From assembly GCF_019884785.1 (NCBI RefSeq), contig NZ_CP082326.1:2845355-2909354 (forward strand): 64,000 bases of DNA, read 5' to 3'. The position numbers and the translations under genes were made by a program. Below the pieces are notes generated by a model. The model did no database searches and had not been told where the DNA came from. It was given only the letters and a program-made list of their open reading frames with translations. Positions 8,168-17,182 of the stretch are shown here, piece by piece (the stretch's first letter is position 1; each line of letters opens with the position of its first letter). This DNA is from Crassaminicella profunda. GTDB taxonomy: Bacteria; Bacillota; Clostridia; Peptostreptococcales; Thermotaleaceae.

Positions 8168-10264
8168 TTATTTTAGTAATACTTCATCAAAATATCTTGT
8201 CACACCATTAAATAATGATTGTGCTGCTTTTTGCCTATAGTTTTCAGTTGCAGCTTTTGACGCTTCTGTAGTATTAGACATGAATCCCATTTCTGCAAGT
8301 ATTGCAGGCATCTTGGTTTCTCTTATAACTACTAATTTAGGTCTATGAACTACTCCTCTATCTACAGCCTTTAATTCCTTTACCATTTCATTCTTTACGA
8401 TCTTAGCAAAGGTTTTATTATCTCTATATGGGTCGTTGCCATTGTAAAGTACTTCTACCCCTGTTATTCCTTTTTTAGGATGCCAATTGTAGTGAACACT
8501 TACAAATACATCTGCATGGAGTCCATTGGCTATTTCTGCTCTTTTGTATAATCCTACATAAGTATCATCGTCTCTTGTCATGTAAGTATTAAATCCTGCT
8601 TCTTCTAACAGCTTATTCAATCTTTGTGCTGTATCTAATGCTAAATATTTTTCTTGTAATCCGTTATCACAAGCACCAGGATCTTTTCCCCCATGACCTG
8701 CATCAATAACAACCATTTTTCCACTATATTTTGAATTTGCTATTTTAGTATTCTTAAATTCCACTTGAATATTGTATTTTTTACTATCTTCTGTTTTGAT
8801 TGTATAGGATGTTCCTTCTTTAAGCTTTATGGTTATATCATAATATTTATTATCTGCATCATCAATATCTATTGATTTTATCATACTATCATCAATATTT
8901 AGAGTCGTGTCTGTAAGGCCTATTTGATTCTTTGGAATTTTTAATCTTAATTCCTTTTTAGAATCGTTATATTCTTCATTATACGTATCTCTTTCTTCTA
9001 AAGACAGATTCAAGATGGATTTATTTACAGCTTCTTTCTTATAGTTAAATCCTTGAAGGGGTTTACTATTCACATAAACCAATATATCCATCCCTTCATC
9101 TTCAACATATACATTTTCAAAACTTTGTCCCTTTTCAAGGTCTAATACCACCCGGACAATTTTATCATCTTTATCATAGTTATCATCAGGCTTAAACTCC
9201 GCTATTCTTATTTTTTTGATACCATTTTTTGAAACCAGCATTTCATTTTTATTAAACTTCAATTTTGCATTTATAACATCTACAACTACTCGATCCCCTA
9301 AGTCAATTACATTATATGCTGGAATCTCATCTGTATGGATAATTACTGCATCTGCATTATTCCTTTTTTCCATCTTTATATTTTTTACCGTATTTAAAAA
9401 ATCTACCTTTATTTCATTATTTTCTTTATCAAAAGTAACATCATATCCTCTTGGTAAAGCTAAATCAATAACAATCCTCGTTACTTCCCTAGGGCTCTTT
9501 TCAAATAAAGAAGCTCTAATAGTCATAACACCCATATCATATACTTTTTTCTTAATCTCATTTCCTTCTTTCATGAAATCCGAGTCATTTATATTCAGGT
9601 TTGCATTGGGAATATCTAAAATTAAACGATCTGTTCCTCCAAATTTGCTTCCTGGTAAATAAATAGGGGATACCTCTACATCTCCTGTGGTTTTAATGGT
9701 TACCCGAGGAATATCTTTATGCTTTTCAACCGCAATTCCTGTAATAGATTGCTTTGGTAAATCTACTGTTGCTGTAGTCGTTTCTTGTATCCAATTTACA
9801 TCCATTCCAAGCTGCTCTGCTACAAATCGTAAGGGTACCATGGTTCGATATTTCCCTTGATATCCTAATAATTTTGCAGGAACACCATTAGGAAGTACAT
9901 ACTCTTTTCCATTAACCGTAGCTTTAGCACTATCAATTTTTAGTACAATGGTCTTTTCTTCTGTTTTAATGGTAGCTTCTTTATTTTGTTGATTCCATTC
10001 AATTTTGGCACCTAAATTTTCAACAACAAATCGAACAGGAACCAACGTACGACTTTTCCCTTTAATTGTGTAAAGAAGGGATGGAACATCTGTATAAATA
10101 TCTTGTCCGCCCATCAAGAGGTTTACACCATATACTTCCTCTGTTTTTTGATTCATTCCATCTGTAATCTCTACAACGGTTCTTTCTAACTTGGCACCAA
10201 AAGCAGTAATACTCATTCCTAAAATCATGGTGAGCACCAGTAATACTGACAACAATCGCTTCAT
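8168..10264 (-). CDS. Exported N-acetylmuramoyl-L-alanine amidase with AMIN and copper-amine-oxidase-like domains (amidase 2)
   Basis: Paralogue of amidase 1, 698 residues, with the same architecture: signal peptide (1-24, ending TAFGAKL), copper-amine-oxidase-like domain (about 50-165), AMIN region (about 175-395), linker, Amidase_3 (about 515-693). Catalytic motifs are IDAGHGGKDPGA, QEKYLALDTA, SVHYNWHPKKG and ILAEMGFMSN. The ATG at 10262-10264 follows GGGGGAC. The two genes are similar along their whole length but clearly diverged, so the duplication is not recent. Retention of both suggests different timing (for example growth versus sporulation), which the sequence does not prove. Confidence 0.93.
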   Translation of the reverse strand: MKRLLSVLLVLTMILGMSITAFGAKLERTVVEITDGMNQKTEEVYGVNLLMGGQDIYTDVPSLLYTIKGKSRTLVPVRFVVENLGAKIEWNQQNKEATIKTEEKTIVLKIDSAKATVNGKEYVLPNGVPAKLLGYQGKYRTMVPLRFVAEQLGMDVNWIQETTTATVDLPKQSITGIAVEKHKDIPRVTIKTTGDVEVSPIYLPGSKFGGTDRLILDIPNANLNINDSDFMKEGNEIKKKVYDMGVMTIRASLFEKSPREVTRIVIDLALPRGYDVTFDKENNEIKVDFLNTVKNIKMEKRNNADAVIIHTDEIPAYNVIDLGDRVVVDVINAKLKFNKNEMLVSKNGIKKIRIAEFKPDDNYDKDDKIVRVVLDLEKGQSFENVYVEDEGMDILVYVNSKPLQGFNYKKEAVNKSILNLSLEERDTYNEEYNDSKKELRLKIPKNQIGLTDTTLNIDDSMIKSIDIDDADNKYYDITIKLKEGTSYTIKTEDSKKYNIQVEFKNTKIANSKYSGKMVVIDAGHGGKDPGACDNGLQEKYLALDTAQRLNKLLEEAGFNTYMTRDDDTYVGLYKRAEIANGLHADVFVSVHYNWHPKKGITGVEVLYNGNDPYRDNKTFAKIVKNEMVKELKAVDRGVVHRPKLVVIRETKMPAILAEMGFMSNTTEASKAATENYRQKAAQSLFNGVTRYFDEVLLK

Positions 10265-10383
10265 TTTTTTGTCCCCCTAGCATTATTTTTTCCTCTTCTT
10301 TATGAAATAATAAAGACATTATTTATGTATTTTCAAAATTACTTATAATTATATTTATTTCGACACTTTATCCCTACATACCA

Positions 10384-10413
10384 GTTATATCATCTTGTTA
10401 AAACTTATGTCAA
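10384..10413 (-). promoter_or_regulatory. Promoter of amidase 2
   Basis: Minus-strand TTGACA (10408-10413), 18-bp spacer, TATAAC (10384-10389); same arrangement and flanking bases as the amidase 1 promoter. Confidence 0.75.
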
Positions 10414-10475
10414 CCGCCTTAACACAATTGTAATTGAGTTTTAATATTGACCATAAAATACCACAAAATAAACCT

Positions 10476-10504
10476 TTGACTTTTTGCTTTTTATCTTTTA
10501 AAAT
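10476..10504 (+). promoter_or_regulatory. Promoter of the glycine riboswitch unit
   Basis: TTGACT (10476-10481), 17-bp spacer, TAAAAT (10499-10504). The predicted start near 10511 is 25 bases before aptamer 1. It diverges from the amidase 2 promoter about 65 bp away. Confidence 0.8.
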
Positions 10505-10535
10505 GAATTAGGAAAAATAAATATAGGTGAATGAA

Positions 10536-10723
10536 GATTATTAGAGATATCCTTTTGGATAACCGAAGGAGCAAGGAATAAACTAAGCTATAGATTTATT
10601 TTGAAACTTTCAGGTCTAAATATAATAATCAGACACAACCCTGGAGAGACTGCTGATACAAGTATCATCGACGAAGAAACTTACATTTTTATGTAGGGAA
10701 ACTTTCAGATAAAAGGACAGGGG
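10536..10723 (+). ncRNA. Tandem glycine riboswitch (gcvT element)
   Basis: Two glycine aptamers in series. Aptamer 1 (10536-10630) has closing stem GATTATT/AATAATC, then TTAGAGAT, CCGAAGGAGCAAG and GAAACTTTCAGG. A short linker AGACACAAC leads to aptamer 2 (10638-10723) with CTGGAGAGAC, GACGAAGAAAC, GAAACTTTCAG and AAAAGGACAGGGG. These are the conserved blocks of the family. The P1 3' strand of aptamer 2 (CAGGG) is also part of the left arm of the terminator that follows, so glycine binding should block termination (ON switch). The only gene before the next terminator is a 28-codon frame. Confidence 0.92.
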
Positions 10724-10773
10724 TAAGATAGCATAAATTTTCTATGCTATTTTACCCTTGTCTTTTTCTTTTT
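10716..10773 (+). terminator. Riboswitch-controlled terminator
   Basis: Twenty-bp stem with G-U pairs (10716-10735 with 10743-10762), 7-base loop, then CTTTTTCTTTTT. Its left arm includes the 3' end of aptamer 2 (GACAGGGG), making the two folds mutually exclusive. Confidence 0.88.
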
Positions 10774-10803
10774 GATCATTACATAAAATAGGAGGTGTTT
10801 TTT

Positions 10804-10890
10804 ATGAAAAAAATATTAAGAAAAGAATTTTTAGGGACAGTCATCATCTCTGCTTTTGCTCTATTTGTAAGTATTCAATCAATGTTTTAA
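10804..10890 (+). CDS. 28-residue single-helix membrane peptide under the glycine riboswitch
   Basis: Reads MKKILRKEFLGTVIISAF followed by ALFVSIQSMF: a basic N-terminus and one hydrophobic stretch of about 17 residues, as in small inner-membrane peptides. The ATG at 10804 has a strong ribosome binding site (GGAGGTG at 10791-10797). The stop is at once followed by a strong terminator, so this frame is the whole output of the transcript. It matches none of the usual glycine riboswitch targets (gcvTPA, alanine/glycine symporters). It could be a genuine small protein, or the leftover 5' end of a deleted gene, although the neat terminator argues against simple deletion. Confidence 0.6.
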   Translation: MKKILRKEFLGTVIISAFALFVSIQSMF

Positions 10891-10921
10891 AAGCTGCGTT
10901 TTAATGAAACGCAGCTTTTTT
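10891..10921 (+). terminator. Terminator after the 28-codon gene
   Basis: Perfect 11-bp stem (10891-10901 with 10907-10917), 5-base loop and a T run to 10921. It begins directly after the stop codon and may also serve the minus-strand gene ending at 10930. Confidence 0.88.
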
Positions 10922-10929
10922 CCTCTAAA

Positions 10930-11517
10930 CTAGTTTTGGCAAAATATCTTTTTCCAATCTTCTACGCTAAGCATCCTATGATCAGAAACAATATACTTCA
11001 ATTGAATATCTTTTGGCTCTATCGTATGCATGACAAGAACCTCTGCATCATATCCCTCTTTTTTATCTACTCTAGCTTTTAAATTTTCTTTAAAACTCAA
11101 TGAGGTCTCCCAATATTCTCTTAACAGCTCTTTCCCTTTTGTATCTAAGTACCCTTTGCATTTTTGAAGTTTTTGGATATTCTGTAGTATGTACGGTTCA
11201 TAAATCTGATTTGCACAGTTTTCATTTGCAATCCAACACCGATCTTCATTAATTTTAATAGCAAGAACAGCACTATGGGAATGAAATTTATGATTTTTAG
11301 GATAATTCATACTTGCAAAAATGGATTTGGTTCTTATAACCCAATGAGGTATACACTCAGGTTTTTGTTCATCAATCAATTGATGAAAACCATCATATTT
11401 TGTTTTATAAGTCACTTTATCATCAAAAACGATCCCTAATTTTAATGTTTTCTTTAAATCCATAAGACTTATAATATGATAAATCACACCTTTTTCTTTA
11501 TAATCTGGAAAAATCAT
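10930..11517 (-). CDS. Uncharacterised 195-residue protein, possibly ADP-ribosyltransferase-like (DarT/DUF4433-type layout)
   Basis: I do not recognise this gene with certainty. The ATG at 11517 is chosen because GGGAGGG lies 6 bases upstream; an in-frame TTG 15 bases earlier has no such site. Near the N-terminus is GVIYHIISLMDLKKTLKLGI, the layout of ADP-ribosyltransferase-fold proteins such as DarT (YHxT, then a helix and LxxGI). Later come HSHSAVLAIKIN and, near the C-terminus, AEVLVMHTIEPKDIQLKYIV, which resembles the DarT-type AEVLV plus basic-strand ending. There is no signal peptide. No macrodomain antitoxin lies beside it, so a toxin role is unsupported. It could be a solitary enzyme or housekeeping clostridial protein. 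Confidence 0.45.
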   Translation of the reverse strand: MIFPDYKEKGVIYHIISLMDLKKTLKLGIVFDDKVTYKTKYDGFHQLIDEQKPECIPHWVIRTKSIFASMNYPKNHKFHSHSAVLAIKINEDRCWIANENCANQIYEPYILQNIQKLQKCKGYLDTKGKELLREYWETSLSFKENLKARVDKKEGYDAEVLVMHTIEPKDIQLKYIVSDHRMLSVEDWKKIFCQN

Positions 11518-11651
11518 GACGTACCCTCCCAAAAGATTTTAAAATCTAATTTTATGGTGTGATTTTTTTATTATTTCTATTCGAATATACATTTTTTTCA
11601 ATGCATGAATTTCAAGTTTCATCCAGATACTATCATTAGGAGGTTGATCGG

Positions 11652-11831
11652 ATGATTAACATAAACTGCTCTCTACCTTGTTTTTTTGAAAATGACGGTA
11701 AATGCACGTTGACCCATGTCATCTCTTTATCTTCAACGCCTCATCCTAAATGCATATATTTTACACCTAAGGATTCTTCTCCTAGCAAACATCCATCACT
11801 AGATACTATGTATAACAAAACCGAAGATTAA
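11652..11831 (+). CDS. Small cysteine-rich protein, 59 residues
   Basis: Starts MININCSLPCFFENDGKC with a strong ribosome binding site (AGGAGGTTG at 11638-11645). Four cysteines in the order Cx3Cx7C, then one about 16 residues on before IYFTP, suggest a metal-binding knuckle. Short clostridial proteins of this pattern are often automatically labelled hydroxymyristoyl-ACP dehydratase, a name their size cannot justify. The stop codon lies in the terminator stem at 11817-11843. It is convergent with the permease at 11852. Function unknown. Confidence 0.6.
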   Translation: MININCSLPCFFENDGKCTLTHVISLSSTPHPKCIYFTPKDSSPSKHPSLDTMYNKTED

Positions 11832-11850
11832 TCTTTCGGTTTTGTTTTTT
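11817..11850. terminator. Bidirectional terminator
   Basis: Thirteen-bp stem with one bulge (AAAACCGAAGATT with AATCTTTCGGTTTT), flanked by T runs on the plus strand (11845-11850) and A-rich sequence for the minus strand. It separates the convergent small protein and the permease. Confidence 0.8.
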
Positions 11851-11851
11851 T

Positions 11852-13234
11852 CTAAATAATAAACATTGCTATAATAGTTGTAACCACTAATCCTACAACA
11901 ACAGGAATAAAATTTCTTCGAGCTAAATCCATAGGCGTTACTCTACAAATAGCAGCAGCAGGAATCAAGCCCCAAGGAACAAGAGTTCCTCCACCTACCC
12001 AAATTGCACCGATTTGACCAAGAGCTGCAAGTTTTGGAATACTTGCACCTACTGCGGTTCCAAAAACCTTTGCTAAGGATCCTGCTAAAGACATTCCTGA
12101 AAATCCTGAACCATCTAATCCTGTTATTGCACCTACCATCATTTCCATAGTAGCTACTACTGGTCGATTCATAGGTGCTATAGAGGCTAATGCACTTCCC
12201 ATATCTGATAAAATCCCTTGAGAGCCTACGGGTAAAGCTGCATCTCCTAAAACAGCTTGTATAGGTGATACTTCCCCCATATAGAAGAAAGCAGCAATAG
12301 GAAGGATTGGTCCAAATATTTCCATACCAAAGACGAATCCTCCACGAATAAATTCCGTTATTTTATCTAATGCTTCTCCTTTGTATTCTACAATAGAAAT
12401 AATCATCAAAATAAGTATTGCAGTTCCACCAATTAGTGCAGTAGCATCTCCGCCTCTTAATTCAAACAGAAACATAGCAACAATATCCATAGCAAAGGCA
12501 AAAGGAACAAGCACTGCTGCAAATTTTGCAACGGGTCTTGCTTTATTTCCTTCTTCTACAGCTAATTCATCTATCAATGGTTTTTCCACTTTCCCATTTT
12601 TCATATCCCTCTTCAAAAGAATGAATGCTGTAATAATCGTAACAATCCCCATCACCCAAAATAATGGAGTTCCTTTACTTATAACAGCTTCAACTGGAAC
12701 ACCTGCAGCTGTTGCTGTGATTGTTGGTGCCCCTTGTATAACATAGTCAGTAGATAAAGCTAATCCATGGCCAAATAGATTGATTGCCATGGCAACCCCT
12801 ATAGCAGGAAGCCCCACTCGCAGTGCCACTGGTAATAATACTGCTCCCACTAAAGCAGTAGCAGGGGATGGCCAAAAGAACCACGATACAATAAGCATGA
12901 CTATTCCTGTAAACCAAAAGGCAATATCAGGTGTCTTAATAAATTTTCTAAAGGGCTCTACCATCAATCGATTGGCACCAATTTCTTCTAAAATCTTAGA
13001 CATTGCCACTATACATGAAATAACAATGATAATCCCTAATAACTCCATTCCAGCCACAATTAGTCCATCAAATACAGCTTTTGTTGCTCCAAGCAATGTT
13101 TTTTTCACTACAAATCCCATCAAAAATACACCTAGAATACATGGGATAATCGTATCTTTTCTTAAAATCATAACGATCAACACAACCAATACCATGATCA
13201 CATATACCCAGTGCAGTAGTGTTAATTCTACCAT
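11852..13234 (-). CDS. Uncharacterised ion-transporter-superfamily permease
   Basis: Integral membrane protein of 460 residues with about 11-12 predicted helices, starting at the ATG at 13234 behind AAAGGGAGG; the upstream in-frame extension lacks a ribosome binding site. It contains a GxxPTITATAAGVP loop and a second, similarly placed NRPVVATMEMMVG/GLDGSGFSG loop near two-thirds of the length. This two-halved arrangement is typical of the ion transporter/GntP-like superfamily of organic-acid or amino-acid carriers. It lies downstream of the first oligopeptide operon but beyond that operon's terminator. The substrate cannot be assigned. Confidence 0.6.
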   Translation of the reverse strand: MVELTLLHWVYVIMVLVVLIVMILRKDTIIPCILGVFLMGFVVKKTLLGATKAVFDGLIVAGMELLGIIIVISCIVAMSKILEEIGANRLMVEPFRKFIKTPDIAFWFTGIVMLIVSWFFWPSPATALVGAVLLPVALRVGLPAIGVAMAINLFGHGLALSTDYVIQGAPTITATAAGVPVEAVISKGTPLFWVMGIVTIITAFILLKRDMKNGKVEKPLIDELAVEEGNKARPVAKFAAVLVPFAFAMDIVAMFLFELRGGDATALIGGTAILILMIISIVEYKGEALDKITEFIRGGFVFGMEIFGPILPIAAFFYMGEVSPIQAVLGDAALPVGSQGILSDMGSALASIAPMNRPVVATMEMMVGAITGLDGSGFSGMSLAGSLAKVFGTAVGASIPKLAALGQIGAIWVGGGTLVPWGLIPAAAICRVTPMDLARRNFIPVVVGLVVTTIIAMFII

Positions 13235-13302
13235 TTTACAACCTCCCTTTTGATAGCTTATATTCATAATATTCAAAGATGGAGGTCTAGGTTACATGGA
13301 AA

Positions 13303-13330
13303 AAAGATGGTGAAATTAATCACCATCTTT
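13303..13330 (-). terminator. Terminator after oppA copy 1
   Basis: Ten-bp stem (AAAGATGGTG/CACCATCTTT) with T runs on both sides; 6 bases past the oppA stop on the minus strand. Confidence 0.85.
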
Positions 13331-13336
13331 TTTTTA

Positions 13337-14962
13337 TTATTCTATGGATGCATTTCCAAAGAACCAATGTCCCATTTTTGTTTTTTCCCAATTCTTTACA
13401 CGTTCATTGACCATTTGTGGTCTTGTGTAATAGTAAATTGGCATAACAATCATTTTCTCCATCATCAAATCTTGCGCTTCATAAAGGAGCTTGAACCTTT
13501 CTTGTCCTGTTAATAATTTTGAACCTTCAATAAGTTTATCATATTCAGCACTATCCCATTGTGCATCGTTATTTCCTGAATAGGATAACCACAAATCAAG
13601 CATTGTCATGGGATCAGCATAATCTCCTAACCAACCTGCTCTTGCAATAGAAAAGTTCCCTTGATGTCTTGTGTCTTGGAATACTGCCCACTCTTGGTTT
13701 GCAAGTTTCACGTTAATTCCAAGGTTTTCCTTCCACATAGCTTGAACAGCCTCTGCAACTGCTTTATGAGATTCATTTGTATTATAGATTACTTCAAGCT
13801 CTGGGAATCCTTCTCCATTAGGATATCCAGCTTCTGCTAATAATTTTTTTGCTTCTTCTACATTTGCAGCATTTGGATCAATCCCATAATCTCCTGCAAC
13901 CTTTTGGAATTCTTTTCCTTCTGCATCTAATAATCCTGGCGGTGTAAATCCAGTAGCAGGAATTTGTCCACCTTTTGTTACTTTTTCAACAATTGCTTTT
14001 CTATCGATAGCTAATGTTAACGCTTTTCTAACTCTCACATCATCTGTAGGTGCTTTTGTAACATTAAAGATATAGTAATACGTTCCTACTTCTGGCCATA
14101 TCATAAATCTATCGTCTTCTGCTTGAAGTCTTGGGATTTCTTGTGTTGGCACTTCATCAATTACATCGATTTCACCCGCTTCAAAAGCAGTTAAAGCTGT
14201 TGAATGCTCTACAATCATTAAAGCTTCTATTTTATCGATCTTAACACTATCTGCCTTCCAGTAGTTTTCATTTTTCTCAAGGATAATACGATCTCCCATG
14301 AGATAATCTGTCACTTTAAAGGGTCCATTACAAACAGCTGTTTCTGGATTTCTAGCCCATCCTTCTGGATCTTTTTCTACCATATCTTCTCTTACAGGAG
14401 CATAAGTATAAAAGGTAGTTAAATCAAGGAAATACGGAGTTGGTGCATTAAGTATTACTTCTAATGTCTTATCATCTGTAGCTTTTATCGCTACATCATC
14501 TAACGATCCTTTTCCTTCATAAGCATCTTGTGCACCTTTGATGTAGAACATTTGGAATGCATACTCAGATGGTTCTGGAACTAGATTTGGATCTAATGCT
14601 CTTTTCCAAGCATATTCAAAATCTTGCGCTTTTACAAATTGTCCATCAGACCACTTGGCATCTCTTATTTTAAAAGTATAAGTAAGACCATCATCAGATA
14701 CTTCATAGCTTTCTGCCATAGCCCCTTCAAGCTTTCCATCCTTTGTTTCTCTCATGAGTCCCTCAAAAGTATTATTGATAATATATCCGCCATCAGCAGC
14801 ACTATTTAGCTGGGGATCTATCGTCTTAGGCTCTGAACGTATATTCCATTTTAATACTGTACCTTCTTCACCTGGCTCTGTTGGCTCCTTCCCTGCGCAT
14901 CCAGATAAAGCTGTAACAAATAACATAATTACTAATATAAAAGCTAAATTTTTCTTAAACAA
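13337..14962 (-). CDS. oppA: Oligopeptide ABC transporter substrate-binding lipoprotein (copy 1)
   Basis: SBP_bac_5 peptide-binding lipoprotein of 541 residues, anchored outside the membrane by the lipobox LSGC (19-22). Typical features: SEPKTIDPQLNSAADGGYI near 45-63, the LTYTFKIRDAKWSDG block (112-126) and the C-terminal PIYYYTRP. It delivers peptides to OppBC. The start is TTG at 14962 behind GGAGGG; a nearby ATG is in another frame and stops at once. It is the last gene of operon copy 1, 200 bp after oppF, with an SD-like AAGGAGGTGA at 15041-15050 in the gap. It is closely paralogous to the gene at 19634. Confidence 0.95.
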   Translation of the reverse strand: MFKKNLAFILVIMLFVTALSGCAGKEPTEPGEEGTVLKWNIRSEPKTIDPQLNSAADGGYIINNTFEGLMRETKDGKLEGAMAESYEVSDDGLTYTFKIRDAKWSDGQFVKAQDFEYAWKRALDPNLVPEPSEYAFQMFYIKGAQDAYEGKGSLDDVAIKATDDKTLEVILNAPTPYFLDLTTFYTYAPVREDMVEKDPEGWARNPETAVCNGPFKVTDYLMGDRIILEKNENYWKADSVKIDKIEALMIVEHSTALTAFEAGEIDVIDEVPTQEIPRLQAEDDRFMIWPEVGTYYYIFNVTKAPTDDVRVRKALTLAIDRKAIVEKVTKGGQIPATGFTPPGLLDAEGKEFQKVAGDYGIDPNAANVEEAKKLLAEAGYPNGEGFPELEVIYNTNESHKAVAEAVQAMWKENLGINVKLANQEWAVFQDTRHQGNFSIARAGWLGDYADPMTMLDLWLSYSGNNDAQWDSAEYDKLIEGSKLLTGQERFKLLYEAQDLMMEKMIVMPIYYYTRPQMVNERVKNWEKTKMGHWFFGNASIE

Positions 14963-15042
14963 TCATATCCCTCCCATATTTTATAATTTTTAACTTGTTT
15001 CCTTGAATCTTATTTCTATAAGTAGACGGTTTCTTTTTTATT

Positions 15043-15049
15043 CACCTCC
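15043..15049 (-). promoter_or_regulatory. Orphan Shine-Dalgarno sequence in the oppF-oppA gap
   Basis: A perfect AGGAGGTG-type site 81 bases before the oppA start and not positioned for it. The GTG within it would open only a 9-codon frame. Equivalent sites are at 21351 and 19112. Confidence 0.4.
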
Positions 15050-15163
15050 TTGAAAATAACTATCTTAAAAGTATTTTTGATAAAACCTTAAAAAAATATT
15101 CAAAAGGTTATTACAAGTTCTTAATAAGATGAAATAGTCTGAACTCTTATCCTAAAAAAAATA

Positions 15164-16144
15164 TTATAGTAAATGGCATGCAGCCATATGTCCTCCACCT
15201 ACATCTTTCATGATAGGTTCAATTTCAGAACATTTTTTCATTGCCTGAGGACATCTTGTACAAAATCTACAACCACTCGGAGGATTCAGAGGACTTGGAA
15301 CATCTCCTTTTAATAAAATTCTGTTTCTTACTTTTGATACATCTGGATCTGGAATTGGAATAGCTGATAACAAAGCCTGTGTATAAGGATGAGCAGGATT
15401 TTGAAAAATTTCATCACTATTTGCAATTTCAACTAATTTTCCAAGATACATAACGCCTATTCGATCGGATATATATCGAACCATTGAAAGATCATGGGCA
15501 ATGAATAAATAGGTAAGACCTAATTCATCTTGCAAATCTCCCAGCATGTTTACTACTTGCGCCTGTATAGAAACATCAAGTGCAGATATAGGCTCATCAC
15601 ATATGATAAACTCTGGCTTTACGGCTAAAGCACGGGCAATTCCAATCCGCTGTCTTTGTCCTCCACTAAATTCATGAGGATATCTTATAGCATGATCAGG
15701 ATTGAGTCCCACTCTTGACAATAAATCATGAATCATCTCGGTTCTCATCTTTCCTGATGCTATTTTATGAATATCTAATGCTTCTCCTATAATATCGCCT
15801 ACAGTCATACGAGTATTTAATGATGCATATGGATCTTGGAAAATCATCTGCATTTTTTTTCTTAAAGGATGTAGTTCTCTTTCATTCATCATGCCTATTT
15901 CTACACCACCAAAGACAATTTCCCCTGCTGTAGGCTCGTACAAACGAATAAGCGTCCTTCCTGTTGTTGATTTTCCACAGCCCGATTCTCCCACAAGACC
16001 TAATGTTTCTCCTTTTTTTATATGAAAACTTACATCATCTACTGCCTTTACATACTGTATATTTTTTCCGAAAAACCCCTTCCTTATAGGAAAGTATTTT
16101 TTCAAATTCTTTACTTCTAATAAAATATCATCATTTTTTTTCAT
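15164..16144 (-). CDS. oppF: Oligopeptide ABC transporter ATP-binding protein OppF (copy 1)
   Basis: Cytosolic ATPase of 326 residues that, with OppD, powers peptide import. Walker [10 protein letters not shown] (54-62), Q-loop QDPYAS, signature SGGQRQR (about 155-161) and Walker [13 protein letters not shown] are present. The C-terminal oligopeptide-transporter cysteine-rich tail ([15 protein letters not shown]) may hold an iron-sulphur cluster, as in related Dpp/Opp ATPases. The ATG overlaps the oppD stop codon by one base (TAATG). Nearly the same as the copy at 21425. Confidence 0.95.
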   Translation of the reverse strand: MKKNDDILLEVKNLKKYFPIRKGFFGKNIQYVKAVDDVSFHIKKGETLGLVGESGCGKSTTGRTLIRLYEPTAGEIVFGGVEIGMMNERELHPLRKKMQMIFQDPYASLNTRMTVGDIIGEALDIHKIASGKMRTEMIHDLLSRVGLNPDHAIRYPHEFSGGQRQRIGIARALAVKPEFIICDEPISALDVSIQAQVVNMLGDLQDELGLTYLFIAHDLSMVRYISDRIGVMYLGKLVEIANSDEIFQNPAHPYTQALLSAIPIPDPDVSKVRNRILLKGDVPSPLNPPSGCRFCTRCPQAMKKCSEIEPIMKDVGGGHMAACHLL

Positions 16145-17166
16145 TATATTTTCCCCCTCTTTACACCCGTATCTACTTGAACTTGAGGAGCATCTTTATG
16201 AAGCAACCAACACATAGAGCGATGATTTTTTTCTGTCTCAAAGTAAGGTGGCTTCATCTCTTGACATATTTTCATTGCATAGGGACATCTGGCCGCAAAA
16301 GGACAGCCCTTTGGTGGATTTAGTAAATCTGGTGGTGTTCCTTCTATTGGAACAAGTCGCTGTTTTTCCCCTAAATCTAATCTTGGAATAGATTTTAATA
16401 ACCCACAGGTATAAGGATGCTTTGGATTATAGAAAATCTGCTCCTTTGTTCCTTCTTCCATAATGAGTCCACCATACATAACAATGATTCTTGTACATAC
16501 ATCTGCTACAACACCTAAATCATGAGTAATCAAAATAATAGATGTATTTATTTTTTCCTTTAAATCCTTCATAAGCTCTAGGATTTGCGCCTGAATAGTA
16601 ACATCGAGTGCTGTAGTTGGCTCATCTGCTATGAGTAAACTTGGTTCACAAGACAGCGCTATAGCAATCATAGCCCTTTGTCTCATTCCTCCACTAAATT
16701 CATGAGGATAATTATCTACACGTTTTTCAGGAGATGGAATGCCAACAAGCTTTAACATTTCTATAGCCTTTTCTCTGGCTTGTTTCTTATTTAAACCCTG
16801 ATGGTGTCTTATAGCTTCCATAATCTGATTTCCTACAGTATATACAGGATTTAATGAAGTCATAGGATCTTGAAAAATCATAGCCATTTCGTTTCCTCGA
16901 ATACGCTGCATTTCTTTTTCAGGCATATTGACAATATCTTTTCCTTTGAAAGTTATTTCTCCACCTACAATCTTCCCTGGATACTGAAGAAGCTTCATGG
17001 TGGACATGGACGTAACACTCTTTCCACTTCCAGATTCTCCAACGATTCCAATAGCTTCACCTTTATCTAAATGAAAACTTACACCTCTTATGGCTTTTAC
17101 CTCCCCTACATGGGTAAAGAAAGAGGTATAAAGATCTTTTACTTCTAATATTTTTTCATTTTTCAT
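16144..17166 (-). CDS. oppD: Oligopeptide ABC transporter ATP-binding protein OppD (copy 1)
   Basis: ATPase subunit of 340 residues from the ATG at 17166, which has GGGGTG 6 bases upstream; the in-frame GTG at 17175 is itself part of that site. Walker [10 protein letters not shown]-loop QDPMTS, signature SGGMRQR and Walker [13 protein letters not shown] are present. The C-terminal [15 protein letters not shown] is the cysteine motif of this subfamily. It sits in the oppB-C-D-F-A operon, 16 bp after oppC, and overlaps oppF by one base. Confidence 0.95.
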   Translation of the reverse strand: MKNEKILEVKDLYTSFFTHVGEVKAIRGVSFHLDKGEAIGIVGESGSGKSVTSMSTMKLLQYPGKIVGGEITFKGKDIVNMPEKEMQRIRGNEMAMIFQDPMTSLNPVYTVGNQIMEAIRHHQGLNKKQAREKAIEMLKLVGIPSPEKRVDNYPHEFSGGMRQRAMIAIALSCEPSLLIADEPTTALDVTIQAQILELMKDLKEKINTSIILITHDLGVVADVCTRIIVMYGGLIMEEGTKEQIFYNPKHPYTCGLLKSIPRLDLGEKQRLVPIEGTPPDLLNPPKGCPFAARCPYAMKICQEMKPPYFETEKNHRSMCWLLHKDAPQVQVDTGVKRGKI

Positions 17167-17182
17167 GATTTTCACCCCTTTT

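Noticed and set aside
10930-11517. Toxin-antitoxin pair with the 28-residue peptide
   Set aside because: The two genes are convergent, separated by a terminator, and the peptide is riboswitch-controlled, which does not fit an antitoxin.
12381-13253. Plus-strand frames opposite the permease
   Set aside because: Antisense to a clear membrane protein with no start signals; low-complexity Ile/Thr composition.
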